A stretch of DNA of 64,000 nt from contig OZ251487.1 in NCBI GenBank assembly GCA_965242685.1, forward strand, positions 1,178,001 through 1,242,000, given 5' to 3'. Below are positions 44,600-52,911 of this stretch, in pieces. The notes under the pieces are model-generated. The model did no database searches. It was given only the letters and a program-made list of their open reading frames with translations, and was not told the origin of the DNA. Every line of letters starts with the position of its first letter. The stretch's first letter is position 1. The position numbers were made by a program, and so were the translations under genes. The stretch is from G965215055 sp965242685 (lineage in GTDB: Bacteria; Pseudomonadota; Gammaproteobacteria; UBA4575).

Positions 44600-45277
44600 A
44601 TGATGAAATGTATGATCCTGGCGGCGGGACGGGGCGAACGCCTGCGACCGATGACCGACAAAATTCCGAAACCGTTGATTCGCGTCGCCGGCAAGCCGTT
44701 GATAGAACATCACCTCGACAGGCTAAAAGCCGCCGGCTATGAAGAAATTATCGTCAACCTCTCCCATCTCGGCGACCTGATCCGGGAACGGCTCGGCGAT
44801 GGCCGGCGCCTCGGGGTCCGCATTGAATACTCCCGTGAAGGCGAAGAACCGCTGGAAACCGCAGGCGGTATCATTCACGCCCTGCCGTTGCTCGGCGAGG
44901 AACCGTTTCTGGTCATCAACGGCGACATATGGTGCGACCATCCCCTGGCTTTTGCAGAACTGACACAGGGAAAACAGGCGCATCTCGTACTTGTCGACAA
45001 TCCCCCCCATAATCCGGCAGGCGATTTTTTCTACGAAAACGGTAAAATTTTCGCCCGGGGCGACCCTCTCCTGACGTTCGGCGGCATCGGCGTCTATCAC
45101 CCCGCACTCTTCAAAGACCGTCCGGCGGGAAAATCACCGCTGGCACCGATCTTGCGCACCGCCATTAATAACGGCCGGGTCAGTGCCGAACACTTTACCG
45201 GCAAATGGTTTGACATCGGCACGGCGGAGCGACTGGAACAGGCCGAACGTTACGTATCCGGCACTGAATCCGTATGA
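44600..45277 (+). CDS. murU: N-acetylmuramate 1-phosphate uridylyltransferase (MurU)
   Basis: 225 residues of the nucleotidyltransferase family. MILAAGRGERLRPMTDKIPK at the N-terminus binds the nucleotide; NGDIWCDHP near 112 carries the metal-binding Asp, and KWFDIGTAERLEQAE closes the fold. MurU makes UDP-MurNAc from MurNAc-1-P, following AmgK. A glucose-1-phosphate thymidylyltransferase-like role is the alternative, but the pairing with amgK favours MurU. The glycosyltransferase array begins about 200 bp further on. Confidence 0.88.
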   Translation: MMKCMILAAGRGERLRPMTDKIPKPLIRVAGKPLIEHHLDRLKAAGYEEIIVNLSHLGDLIRERLGDGRRLGVRIEYSREGEEPLETAGGIIHALPLLGEEPFLVINGDIWCDHPLAFAELTQGKQAHLVLVDNPPHNPAGDFFYENGKIFARGDPLLTFGGIGVYHPALFKDRPAGKSPLAPILRTAINNGRVSAEHFTGKWFDIGTAERLEQAERYVSGTESV

Positions 45278-45387
45278 AACAAACGATCAGCACTTACAAA
45301 TAGTGCGTGCTTTGGAGATAGCCTTTGATGCACCCGCAAAAGAATATCGAAAATGGACATTGCATTATATTCTGTAAACCGTGATGT

Positions 45388-45456
45388 TATGATGCCTGCT
45401 CCTTCAATCAGTGGCTATTGTCTTATTGTTGAACCATGCGACCTATCAGGCAACAC
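45388..45456 (+). promoter_or_regulatory. Conserved leader of array gene A
   Basis: A ~70-bp block shared with 49985-50056 (gene C) and 58130-58201 (gene D). It runs from ATGATGCCTGC through TCTTATTGTTGAACC to CAGGCA, an AGG ribosome site 7 bases before GTG 45457. 45278-45387 before it holds no gene that I can support. Confidence 0.5.
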
Positions 45457-45484
45457 GTGAAAGACCCGTCCGGTTCCCAAACTA

Positions 45485-47488
45485 TTGATACCCCCCCCCC
45501 CCCCCCCCCCCCCCCGCAGTTCTTCACTAAATAGTACGGGACGTTTCCTAACCTCTCGCGGGGCGAGGGCGGTCGTCCTCTCTCTTTTTCTGTTGGCCGG
45601 CCTTGTCGTACTCGATGACTACGGCGTGTCGTGGGATGAACCCTTACAACGTAACATCGCCATCCTGAATGTCGATTACATCTCGGGAAAGAGTGATGAC
45701 CTTTTTTTCAAGCCTCTAGACAAGACCTATGGCGTCGCCTTTGAACTCCCCCTGCTGTTGGTTGAGCGGGTCTTGGGACTGGAAGACACCCGTACCATCT
45801 ATCTCAGCCGTCATCTCCTGACCCACCTGTTCTTCCTGTTGGGCGGGGTCTGTTGTTACCTGTTGGCCATGCGCCTGTTCAACAACCGAATCCTCGCCCT
45901 GGCCGCCATGCTGCTGTTCCTGTTGCATCCCCGACTCTATGCCCATTCCTTCTTCAACAGCAAGGATATTCCTTTCTTTAGTATGTTTATGATTTCCTTG
46001 TTGTTGATTCATCGCACCTTTGCGCGCGATACCGTGCGGGCGTTTTTGTTATGCGGGGCGGCGGTGGCGGTATTGATCAACCTTCGGGTCATGGGTGTCA
46101 TGCTGTGGATTGCGGTAGTGGGGATGCGAGGCTTGGACTTGTTGTATGCCGAAGGTAAGCAGGAACGCATACGGGTGCTCAAGACCCTCATGTCGTTTGT
46201 GGGGGGCGGTGTCCTTACCTTGTATGCTATCTGGCCGTATTTATGGGAAGATCCGCTCGGGCGGTTGGCGGAGGCCATTACCATTGCCTCCCGTTTTCCT
46301 CGTGAAAGTATCGAACTGTTCAGGGGAGAACTTGTCCACAGCACCGATCTCCCGTGGGAGTATCTCCCCACCTGGTTTTTGATCACGACGCCGTGGGTCA
46401 CGCTATTGCTTGGTCTAGCGGGCATGATTGTGGTGGGGTATCGGGGCCTCACCCAACCACGAAAAATAGTGCGCAACACGCAACTGCGTTTTCAGTGGTT
46501 GCTGCTGGCCTGTTTTGTGTTGACTATACTGGCCGTCATCGTTCTCAAGCCTACGCTTTATAACGGCTGGCGACACATGTACTTCATCTATGCGCCGTTC
46601 TGTCTGCTGGCGACATTCGGTTTGTATCAACTGGTATCCCTTTTCAAGAAGAAATATTGGGGAATCGGTATCTACGCCCTGACGGGAATCGGCCTGATCA
46701 TAGTGGTCATCGAAATGGCTCAAATTCATCCTTATCAACAGTTATATTTCAATGCCTTGGTAGATCGTCACACGCCGGAATATCTGAACACGCAATATCA
46801 GACGGAGTATTGGGGGACTTCCTATCGCCAAGGAATGGAATACCTGCTGGAACGCGATCCCAACTCGCCCATCCGTATTTACGGGAGGCAGAGTGGCAAA
46901 CTGATCAAACTAAATAAGGCAATCCTTCCCGTAGCGGAGCGGCAACGATTCGTGTTCAGTTATTCCCATACCGACATCTACTTCTCCAGGCGTTACCGTC
47001 ATCAAACATGGCAAGAAAAAGGGTTACCAAAGGCCTTAGAGCCGCTTTACACAGTTAAGGTCTACAACAACACCATTCTTGCGATATACACCTTGAACCT
47101 GGACTTTCTGGATGAATCGAGTCAAGCCTTCTATCGGAACCTCTACCACAAGACAAAGACCCGTGAGCCGAACACGCGTTCCTTTTTTGATGTATACAGA
47201 TACGAGGGCAAGCTGGTCTATATCCGGGAATCCTGCAACCCAAATGACCTGCGGGAGCGCTTTTTTTTACACATCTTGCCGGTCAACGAAACCGACCTTC
47301 CCGGCTGGCGAAAGCCATACGGCTTTGACAACCTAGACTTCGATTTTTATATGTATGGAGTACGCTTTGACGGAAAATGTATGGCGGTCATGCCGTTGCC
47401 CGAGTATGAAATCAGCTCGATCCGCACCGGACAATACACTAGAGAAGGCGAGATTTGGGAAGGAAAGTTTTCTCTCAAACAAAACTGA
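45485..47488 (+). CDS. GT-C/family 39-like membrane glycosyltransferase, array gene A (poly-C phase-variable)
   Basis: About 667 residues from the TTG at 45485, reading Pro8 from the C25 tract. The ribosome-site-linked start, GTG 45457 (MKDPSGSQTIDTPPP), would be in frame only with 24 or 27 C, so in this assembly it is out of frame. LDDYGVSWDEPLQ in the first periplasmic loop matches the acidic motif of dolichol/undecaprenyl-phosphate-dependent GT-C enzymes. Roughly ten membrane helices follow, including LTHLFFLLGGVCCYLLAMRL and HPRLYAHSFFNSKDIPF. From about residue 560 there is one C-terminal module (LVYIRESC, FFLHILP, GFDNLDFDF, CMAVMPLPEYEI, IRTGQ). Probably transfers a lipid-linked sugar to a surface glycan. 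It is the only paralogue that keeps the full SWDEP motif. Confidence 0.7.
   Translation: MIPPPPPPPPRSSSLNSTGRFLTSRGARAVVLSLFLLAGLVVLDDYGVSWDEPLQRNIAILNVDYISGKSDDLFFKPLDKTYGVAFELPLLLVERVLGLEDTRTIYLSRHLLTHLFFLLGGVCCYLLAMRLFNNRILALAAMLLFLLHPRLYAHSFFNSKDIPFFSMFMISLLLIHRTFARDTVRAFLLCGAAVAVLINLRVMGVMLWIAVVGMRGLDLLYAEGKQERIRVLKTLMSFVGGGVLTLYAIWPYLWEDPLGRLAEAITIASRFPRESIELFRGELVHSTDLPWEYLPTWFLITTPWVTLLLGLAGMIVVGYRGLTQPRKIVRNTQLRFQWLLLACFVLTILAVIVLKPTLYNGWRHMYFIYAPFCLLATFGLYQLVSLFKKKYWGIGIYALTGIGLIIVVIEMAQIHPYQQLYFNALVDRHTPEYLNTQYQTEYWGTSYRQGMEYLLERDPNSPIRIYGRQSGKLIKLNKAILPVAERQRFVFSYSHTDIYFSRRYRHQTWQEKGLPKALEPLYTVKVYNNTILAIYTLNLDFLDESSQAFYRNLYHKTKTREPNTRSFFDVYRYEGKLVYIRESCNPNDLRERFFLHILPVNETDLPGWRKPYGFDNLDFDFYMYGVRFDGKCMAVMPLPEYEISSIRTGQYTREGEIWEGKFSLKQN
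45491..45515 (+). repeat. C25 tract, phase switch of array gene A
   Basis: Twenty-five C after TTGATA. Full-length translation from GTG 45457 needs 24 or 27; from TTG 45485 the present 25 is in frame. Tract lengths in an assembly may represent a population consensus. Confidence 0.85.
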
Positions 47489-47628
47489 AGCATCAGACCA
47501 GCGTTTGCGGACAGCTATCATGTCTCCTCACGCTGTATTCTGATAAACTACGACCTTATGATGCCTGCTTCTTCAATCAATGGTTACAATACGTAAAAAA
47601 AACCCGTCCGGCTCCCAAACTATTGATA

Positions 47629-47648
47629 CCCCCCCCCCCCCCCCCCCC
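47629..47648 (+). repeat. C20 tract, phase switch of array gene B
   Basis: Twenty C after TTGATA. From ATG 47580 (MVTIRKKNPSGSQTIDT) the frame would reach the membrane protein with 21 or 24 C; as assembled it is OFF. The leader upstream is shortened to 47556-47579, and the AGG ribosome site of the other copies is missing. Confidence 0.85.
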
Positions 47649-47701
47649 GCAGCTTCTCGCCAGGTAGTACAAGGCGTTTCCCGGCCTCTTGTGGGGCGTG
47701 G

Positions 47702-49966
47702 GTGGTCGTCATTTCACTCTTTCTGTTGGTTGGCATTGTCGTACTCGACGACTACGGCATACCGGCGGATGCGCTTACACAACGTAACTACATCGCTATC
47801 CTGAACACCGATTACATCTTGGGAAAGGATGTTGGCTTTGAGAAAAATTGGAACAGATTGTACGGTATTGTATTCGAACTTCCCCTGCTGCTGGTCGACC
47901 GAGTCTTGGGACTGGAAGATACCCGTAGCATCTATCTCAGCCGTCATCTCCTGACCCACCTGTTCTTCCTGTTGGGCGCGGTCTGCTGTTACCTGTTGGC
48001 CATGCGCCTGTTCAATAATCGCCTGCTGGCCCTGGCCGCCATGCTGCTGTTCCTTCTACATCCCCGACTCTATGCCCATTCCTTCTTCAACAGCAAGGAT
48101 ATTCCTTTCTTTAGTATGTTTATGATCACCCTGTTGCTGATTCATCGCGCCTTTGCGCGCGATACCATGCGGGCGTTTTTGTTATGCGGTGCGGCGGTGG
48201 CGGTGCTGATCAACCTTCGGGTCATGGGTGTCATGCTGTTGATTGCGGTAGTGGCGATGCGAGGCTTGGACGTTGGGTATGCCGAAGGCAAGCAGGAACG
48301 CGTGCGGGTGCTCAAGACCCTCGGCGGTTTCATACTGAGTAGTGTACTCGTGTCGTATGCCATCTGGCCGTACCTATGGGAGGATCCGCTCGGGCGTTTT
48401 GTCGAGACACTCATCCACGCTTCCCATTTTCCTTACTCGATACTCGAACTATTCAGAGGGGAATTTGTCAACAGCACCGATCTTCCGTGGGAGTATATCC
48501 CCACCTGGTTTTTAATCACGACGCCGTGGGTGGCGTTGTTGTTGGGGTTGATCGGTATCGTCTTCGTATTGGGTCACGGTATCCTTCGGCCGGGAGATCT
48601 ATTGCGCAACACGCCGGTGCGTTTTCAGTGGTTGCTGCTGGCCTGTTTTGTGTTGCCCGCAGTGGCCATCATTGTTCTCAATTCCGTACTCTACGATGGC
48701 TGGCGGCACATGTACTTTCTGTATGCGCCGTTCTGTCTGCTGGCGGTGTATGGCCTGTATCAACTGGTATCCCTTTTCAGGAAAAAATACTGGCGGGTCG
48801 GTGTCTATGCGTTGGCGGGGGTGGGTTTGGGAATCGTAGTCATCGAAATGGTGCAGATTCATCCTTATCAATATCTATACTTCAATGCCCTGGTAGACCG
48901 CCACACGCCGGAATACCTGCGCACCCAATACGAGATGGACTATTGGGGGACTTCGTACAGGGAGGGACTGGAATACCTGCTGGAACGCTATCCCGACTCG
49001 CCTATCTATGTTTACGGAGAGTATGATGATCATATAAGAAAAAACCAAATGATTCTGCCCGCATCAGACCGGCAGCGGTTCGTGCTCAATCCCGGACGTG
49101 CCGATTTCTACTTCACCAAGCACCATGAAAAACTGGATAACTTTAATTTGGCCTACACGCTCAAAGTGTATAACAACACCATCCTTACCGTGAGAAACGT
49201 CAACTTGGATTCGCAGGAGGCCTCCGTCCAGGCTTTCTATCGAGACATCTACCAAAAGATAAAGACCTATGAGCCGGTTACTCGTTCCGGCTTTGACATA
49301 TACGTTGATCGGGATAAGCTGGTCTACATCAAAGAATCCTGTAGCAGGGGCTTGTGGGAACGCTTTTTCGTACACGTCTTTCCAGTCAACAAAGCAGACC
49401 TTACCGATTCCCGTCAGCCACACGGGTTTGAAAACCTGGACTTTAAGTATTTTACGTATGGAGTACGCTTTGACGGAAGATGTATGGCGATCATACCGTT
49501 GCCCGAATATGAAATGGATTTTATACGCACCGGGCGGGTCCTTCTTAACAAGCCGACCTGGGAAGCCACGCTTCTGCCGCAACGGAAGCAACAACAATTG
49601 ACGGCCCGGCTGGCCGAACTCCCGCAAGCGATCGCCTCCGGTACCCCTTTGATCAAAGCCGTCTTTGACATATATCGGCATCAAGACACCTTGGTCTACA
49701 TCAAAGAGTCCTGTACCGAGAGCGATATGGAAACGCCTTTCTTTTTGCATTTTGATCCGGTCGATTGGGACGACTTGCCCCCCTCCCGTCGGGCGCACGG
49801 TTTTGAGAATCGGGACTTTGTTTTTCCCAAACAGGGCAGACGGATGAACGGAAAATGTACGGCGGTCGTGCCGTTGCCCAAATACGACATTGCCAAGATA
49901 CGCACCGGGCAACTCACTGATGAAGGCGTGATCTGGGAAGGGAAATTTTCTCTCAAACAAAATTGA
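47702..49966 (+). CDS. GT-C/family 39-like membrane protein, array gene B (poly-C phase-variable)
   Basis: 754 residues from the GTG at 47702; the original start is probably ATG 47580 before the C20 tract, with the frame RSFSPGSTRRFPAS leading into this sequence once the tract has 21 or 24 C. The membrane domain is about 75% identical by eye to gene A, but the loop motif reads DDYGIPADALTQ, so the Glu of SWDEP is gone. Two C-terminal modules follow (from about residue 525 and 650), joined by PQRKQQQLTARLAELPQAI. The ending WEGKFSLKQN is shared with gene A. Role as in gene A; catalytic competence is doubtful given the missing Glu. Confidence 0.65.
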   Translation: MVVISLFLLVGIVVLDDYGIPADALTQRNYIAILNTDYILGKDVGFEKNWNRLYGIVFELPLLLVDRVLGLEDTRSIYLSRHLLTHLFFLLGAVCCYLLAMRLFNNRLLALAAMLLFLLHPRLYAHSFFNSKDIPFFSMFMITLLLIHRAFARDTMRAFLLCGAAVAVLINLRVMGVMLLIAVVAMRGLDVGYAEGKQERVRVLKTLGGFILSSVLVSYAIWPYLWEDPLGRFVETLIHASHFPYSILELFRGEFVNSTDLPWEYIPTWFLITTPWVALLLGLIGIVFVLGHGILRPGDLLRNTPVRFQWLLLACFVLPAVAIIVLNSVLYDGWRHMYFLYAPFCLLAVYGLYQLVSLFRKKYWRVGVYALAGVGLGIVVIEMVQIHPYQYLYFNALVDRHTPEYLRTQYEMDYWGTSYREGLEYLLERYPDSPIYVYGEYDDHIRKNQMILPASDRQRFVLNPGRADFYFTKHHEKLDNFNLAYTLKVYNNTILTVRNVNLDSQEASVQAFYRDIYQKIKTYEPVTRSGFDIYVDRDKLVYIKESCSRGLWERFFVHVFPVNKADLTDSRQPHGFENLDFKYFTYGVRFDGRCMAIIPLPEYEMDFIRTGRVLLNKPTWEATLLPQRKQQQLTARLAELPQAIASGTPLIKAVFDIYRHQDTLVYIKESCTESDMETPFFLHFDPVDWDDLPPSRRAHGFENRDFVFPKQGRRMNGKCTAVVPLPKYDIAKIRTGQLTDEGVIWEGKFSLKQN

Positions 49967-49984
49967 AGTATCTAAACTATGGCG

Positions 49985-50056
49985 TTATGATGCCTGCTTC
50001 TTCAATCAGTGGCTATAATGTCTTATTGTTGAACCGTACAGCCTGTCAGGCATCAC
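49985..50056 (+). promoter_or_regulatory. Conserved leader of array gene C with candidate -10 box
   Basis: The same block as upstream of genes A and D. It includes a consensus TATAAT at 50014-50019 and CAGGCATC before ATG 50057. No clear -35 box is seen, so transcription from here is suggestive only. Confidence 0.5.
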
Positions 50057-50085
50057 ATGAAAAGCCGACTGATACCCGATATTGA

Positions 50086-50113
50086 CCCCCCCCCCCCCCC
50101 CCCCCCCCCCCCC
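50086..50113 (+). repeat. C28 tract, phase switch of array gene C
   Basis: The longest tract here. ATG 50057 (MKSRLIPDID) needs 26 or 29 C to reach the membrane protein; with 28 it ends soon after the tract (AAR stop). Confidence 0.85.
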
Positions 50114-50130
50114 GCAGCTCGCTAAGTAAT

Positions 50131-52884
50131 ATGGGACGTTCCCTAACCTCTCGCGGTGCCTGGGCGGTCTTCGTACTCTTTCTGTTGGCGGGCATTGCCG
50201 TACTCGACGATTACGGCGTACTGTCGGATGGACCTTTACAACGTAATGTCGCTATCCTGAACGCCGACTACATCTCGGGAAAGAATGATGACCTTGTGCG
50301 GCATTGGGACAGAATGTACGGTGCCGTATTCGAACTTCCCCTGCTGCTGGCGGAACGTCTCCTTGGACTGGAAGATACCCGTACCATCTATCTCAGCCGT
50401 CATCTCCTGACCCACCTGTTCTTCCTGTTGGGCGGGGTCTGCTGTTACCTGTTGGCCATGCGCCTGTTTAACAACCGCCTGCTGGCCCTGTTCGCTATGC
50501 TGCTGTTCCTGTTGCATCCCCGCCTCTATGCCCATTCCTTCTTCAACAGCAAGGATATTCCTTTCTTTAGTATGTTTATGATCGCCTTGCTTCTGATTCA
50601 TCGTGCCTTTGACAAAGATACCGTGCGGGCGTTTTTGTTATGCGGGGCGGCGGTGGCGGTGCTGATCAACCTTCGGGTGATGGGCGTCATGCTATTTATT
50701 GCGGTGGTGGGGATGCGGGGCTTGGATGCCTGGTATGTCTCAGACAGGCAGGAACGCATGCAGGTGCTCAAGACCCTCGTGTCGTTTGTGGGGAGTGGCG
50801 TCCTTACCTTGTATGCCATCTGGCCGTACTTGTGGGAAAACCCGCTCGGGCGGTTGGCGGAGGCCATTACCACCGCTTCCCGTTTTCCTCACGAGAGTAT
50901 CCAACTATTCAAGGGGGAATTTGTCCACAGCACCGATCTTCCGTGGGAGTATATCCCCACCTGGTTTTCGATCACGACGCCGTGGGTGGCATTGTTGTTG
51001 GGTTTTATTGGTATCGTTGCGGTGGGGTATCGGGGTCTCATCCAACCACGAAAGATATTGCGCAACACGCCGGTACGTTTTCAATGGGTACTGCTGGCCT
51101 GTTTCGTGTTGCCTGTGTTGGCGGTTACGCTGTTGGGGTCAACGCTCTATAACGGCTGGCGACACATGTACTTCATCTATGCGCCGTTCTGTTTGTTGGC
51201 GGTATATGGTCTGTATCAACTAGTATCTTTCCGGCTGGTATCTTTTTGCATGCACAAGTCCTGGCGGGCGGGCGTATACACCCTAACGGGGATTGGCCTG
51301 ATCATGGTGGTCATCGAAATGGCACAGATTCATCCCTATCAAAATGTCTACTTCAACGCCCTGGTAGACCGTCACACGCCGGAATACCTGCGCACCCAAT
51401 ACGAGATGGACTATTATTCGGGAACTTCCTATCGTCAAGGACTGGAATACCTGCTGGAACGCTACCCCGACTCGCCCGTCCATCCTTATGGGATGAATAC
51501 CCTTATACAAGCTAACTGGATGATTTTCCCTGCATCAGACCGGCAACGGATCACATTTGATAATACACGTGCCAGTTTCTACCTCGCTAGCAATGGTGAA
51601 TACACGAAGAAAGGAAAAAAGCCACTTGACACCTTCAATTCGGTCTATACGCACCAAGTGTACAACAACACCATCCTTACCGTGAGAAACATCAACTTGG
51701 ATTCGCAGGATGCCTCTATCCAGGCCTTCTATCGGAATGTCTACCACAAGACAAAGACCCGTCAGCCGGTGGTTCGTTCCGGCTTTGACATATACGTTGA
51801 TCGGGACAAGCTGGTTTATGTCAAGGAATTATGTAACGGGGAAGACCCGGGGAGACGCTTTTTCTTACACGTCTTGCCGGTCAACAAAACCAACCTTCCC
51901 GATGGGAGCAAGCCACACGGGTTTGAAAATTTGGACTTTAATTTTTATATGTATGGAGCCCGCTTTGACGGGCGGTGCATGGCAATCGTACCGTTGCCCG
52001 AATATGAAGTTGACTTGATCCGCACCGGGCAACTCAAGTACAGAAGCACAAGCAAAATCTGGAAAACAGCTTTTCTGCCTCAACGGAAGCAGCAACAATT
52101 GACGGCACGGCTGGCCGAACTCCCGCAAGCGATCACTTCTGGTACCCCTTTGGTTAAAACCGTCTTTAACATATATCGGCATCAAGACACCTTGGTCTAC
52201 ATCAAGGAGTCCTGTACCGAGAGCGATACGGAAGCTCGTTTTTCGCTACACATCTTTCCAAAGAACAGAGACGACTTGCCCGATGCCCGTCGGGCGCACG
52301 GTTTTGACAATTGGGACTTTGATTTTCCCAAACACGGCAGACGGATGGACGGAAAATGTATGGCGGTCGTGCCGTTGCCCGAATACGACATTGCAGAACT
52401 CCGCACTGGACAGTACGCCCACCAAGGCAAATCTTGGGGCATCGGCTTGAAACTGCAAAACCAAAAAAATGGGAAAACTGCTGTTACGGTATTGCCAGAC
52501 AATACCCCGCTGCTAGATATAGATAATATCCCATGGCGGGACATTATCTCCGGGAAAAAACCGGCAATTGATTCCGCCTTCGACGTGTACCTGGACGAGA
52601 ACCGGCTGATCTACTTCAAACAACCCTGCGCGGTGGCAGATACGCGGGCCGAGTTTTTTCTGAACATCTATTCAGAGGACACGAATAACCTCTCCGACCG
52701 AAAAGACGGCCTGATAAAAACGAAAATCCCTTTTTATTTTCCTATGTATGGCAAACGTTTTGACGACCAATGCGTGGCCGTCGTACCGCTGCCCGAGGTT
52801 GACATCGTCCGTATCAGGACCGGTCAACGGCGACCCGGCCCCGATAGGAAAAAAGTATGGAAAGGGAAGTTTTCTCTCAAATAA
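50131..52884 (+). CDS. GT-C/family 39-like membrane protein, array gene C, with three C-terminal modules
   Basis: 917 residues from ATG 50131, the only one of the four poly-C genes with an ATG just after the tract; this could allow expression whatever the tract length, although the ribosome site (TAAG) is weak. The first loop has DDYGVLSDGPLQ, with Gly in place of the catalytic-type Glu. The membrane domain parallels genes A and B, with a small insertion after LYQLVS. Three modules follow (starting near residues 545, 670 and 810), each with FFLHV-, GF(D/E)N- and VPLPEY-type landmarks, joined by the PQRKQQQ linker and a DNTPLLDIDNIPWRDIISG linker. The last module and stop are almost identical to the end of the next gene. 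Confidence 0.66.
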   Translation: MGRSLTSRGAWAVFVLFLLAGIAVLDDYGVLSDGPLQRNVAILNADYISGKNDDLVRHWDRMYGAVFELPLLLAERLLGLEDTRTIYLSRHLLTHLFFLLGGVCCYLLAMRLFNNRLLALFAMLLFLLHPRLYAHSFFNSKDIPFFSMFMIALLLIHRAFDKDTVRAFLLCGAAVAVLINLRVMGVMLFIAVVGMRGLDAWYVSDRQERMQVLKTLVSFVGSGVLTLYAIWPYLWENPLGRLAEAITTASRFPHESIQLFKGEFVHSTDLPWEYIPTWFSITTPWVALLLGFIGIVAVGYRGLIQPRKILRNTPVRFQWVLLACFVLPVLAVTLLGSTLYNGWRHMYFIYAPFCLLAVYGLYQLVSFRLVSFCMHKSWRAGVYTLTGIGLIMVVIEMAQIHPYQNVYFNALVDRHTPEYLRTQYEMDYYSGTSYRQGLEYLLERYPDSPVHPYGMNTLIQANWMIFPASDRQRITFDNTRASFYLASNGEYTKKGKKPLDTFNSVYTHQVYNNTILTVRNINLDSQDASIQAFYRNVYHKTKTRQPVVRSGFDIYVDRDKLVYVKELCNGEDPGRRFFLHVLPVNKTNLPDGSKPHGFENLDFNFYMYGARFDGRCMAIVPLPEYEVDLIRTGQLKYRSTSKIWKTAFLPQRKQQQLTARLAELPQAITSGTPLVKTVFNIYRHQDTLVYIKESCTESDTEARFSLHIFPKNRDDLPDARRAHGFDNWDFDFPKHGRRMDGKCMAVVPLPEYDIAELRTGQYAHQGKSWGIGLKLQNQKNGKTAVTVLPDNTPLLDIDNIPWRDIISGKKPAIDSAFDVYLDENRLIYFKQPCAVADTRAEFFLNIYSEDTNNLSDRKDGLIKTKIPFYFPMYGKRFDDQCVAVVPLPEVDIVRIRTGQRRPGPDRKKVWKGKFSLK

Positions 52885-52911
52885 ATAAGTGAAACTTCAC
52901 GGAGACGACCT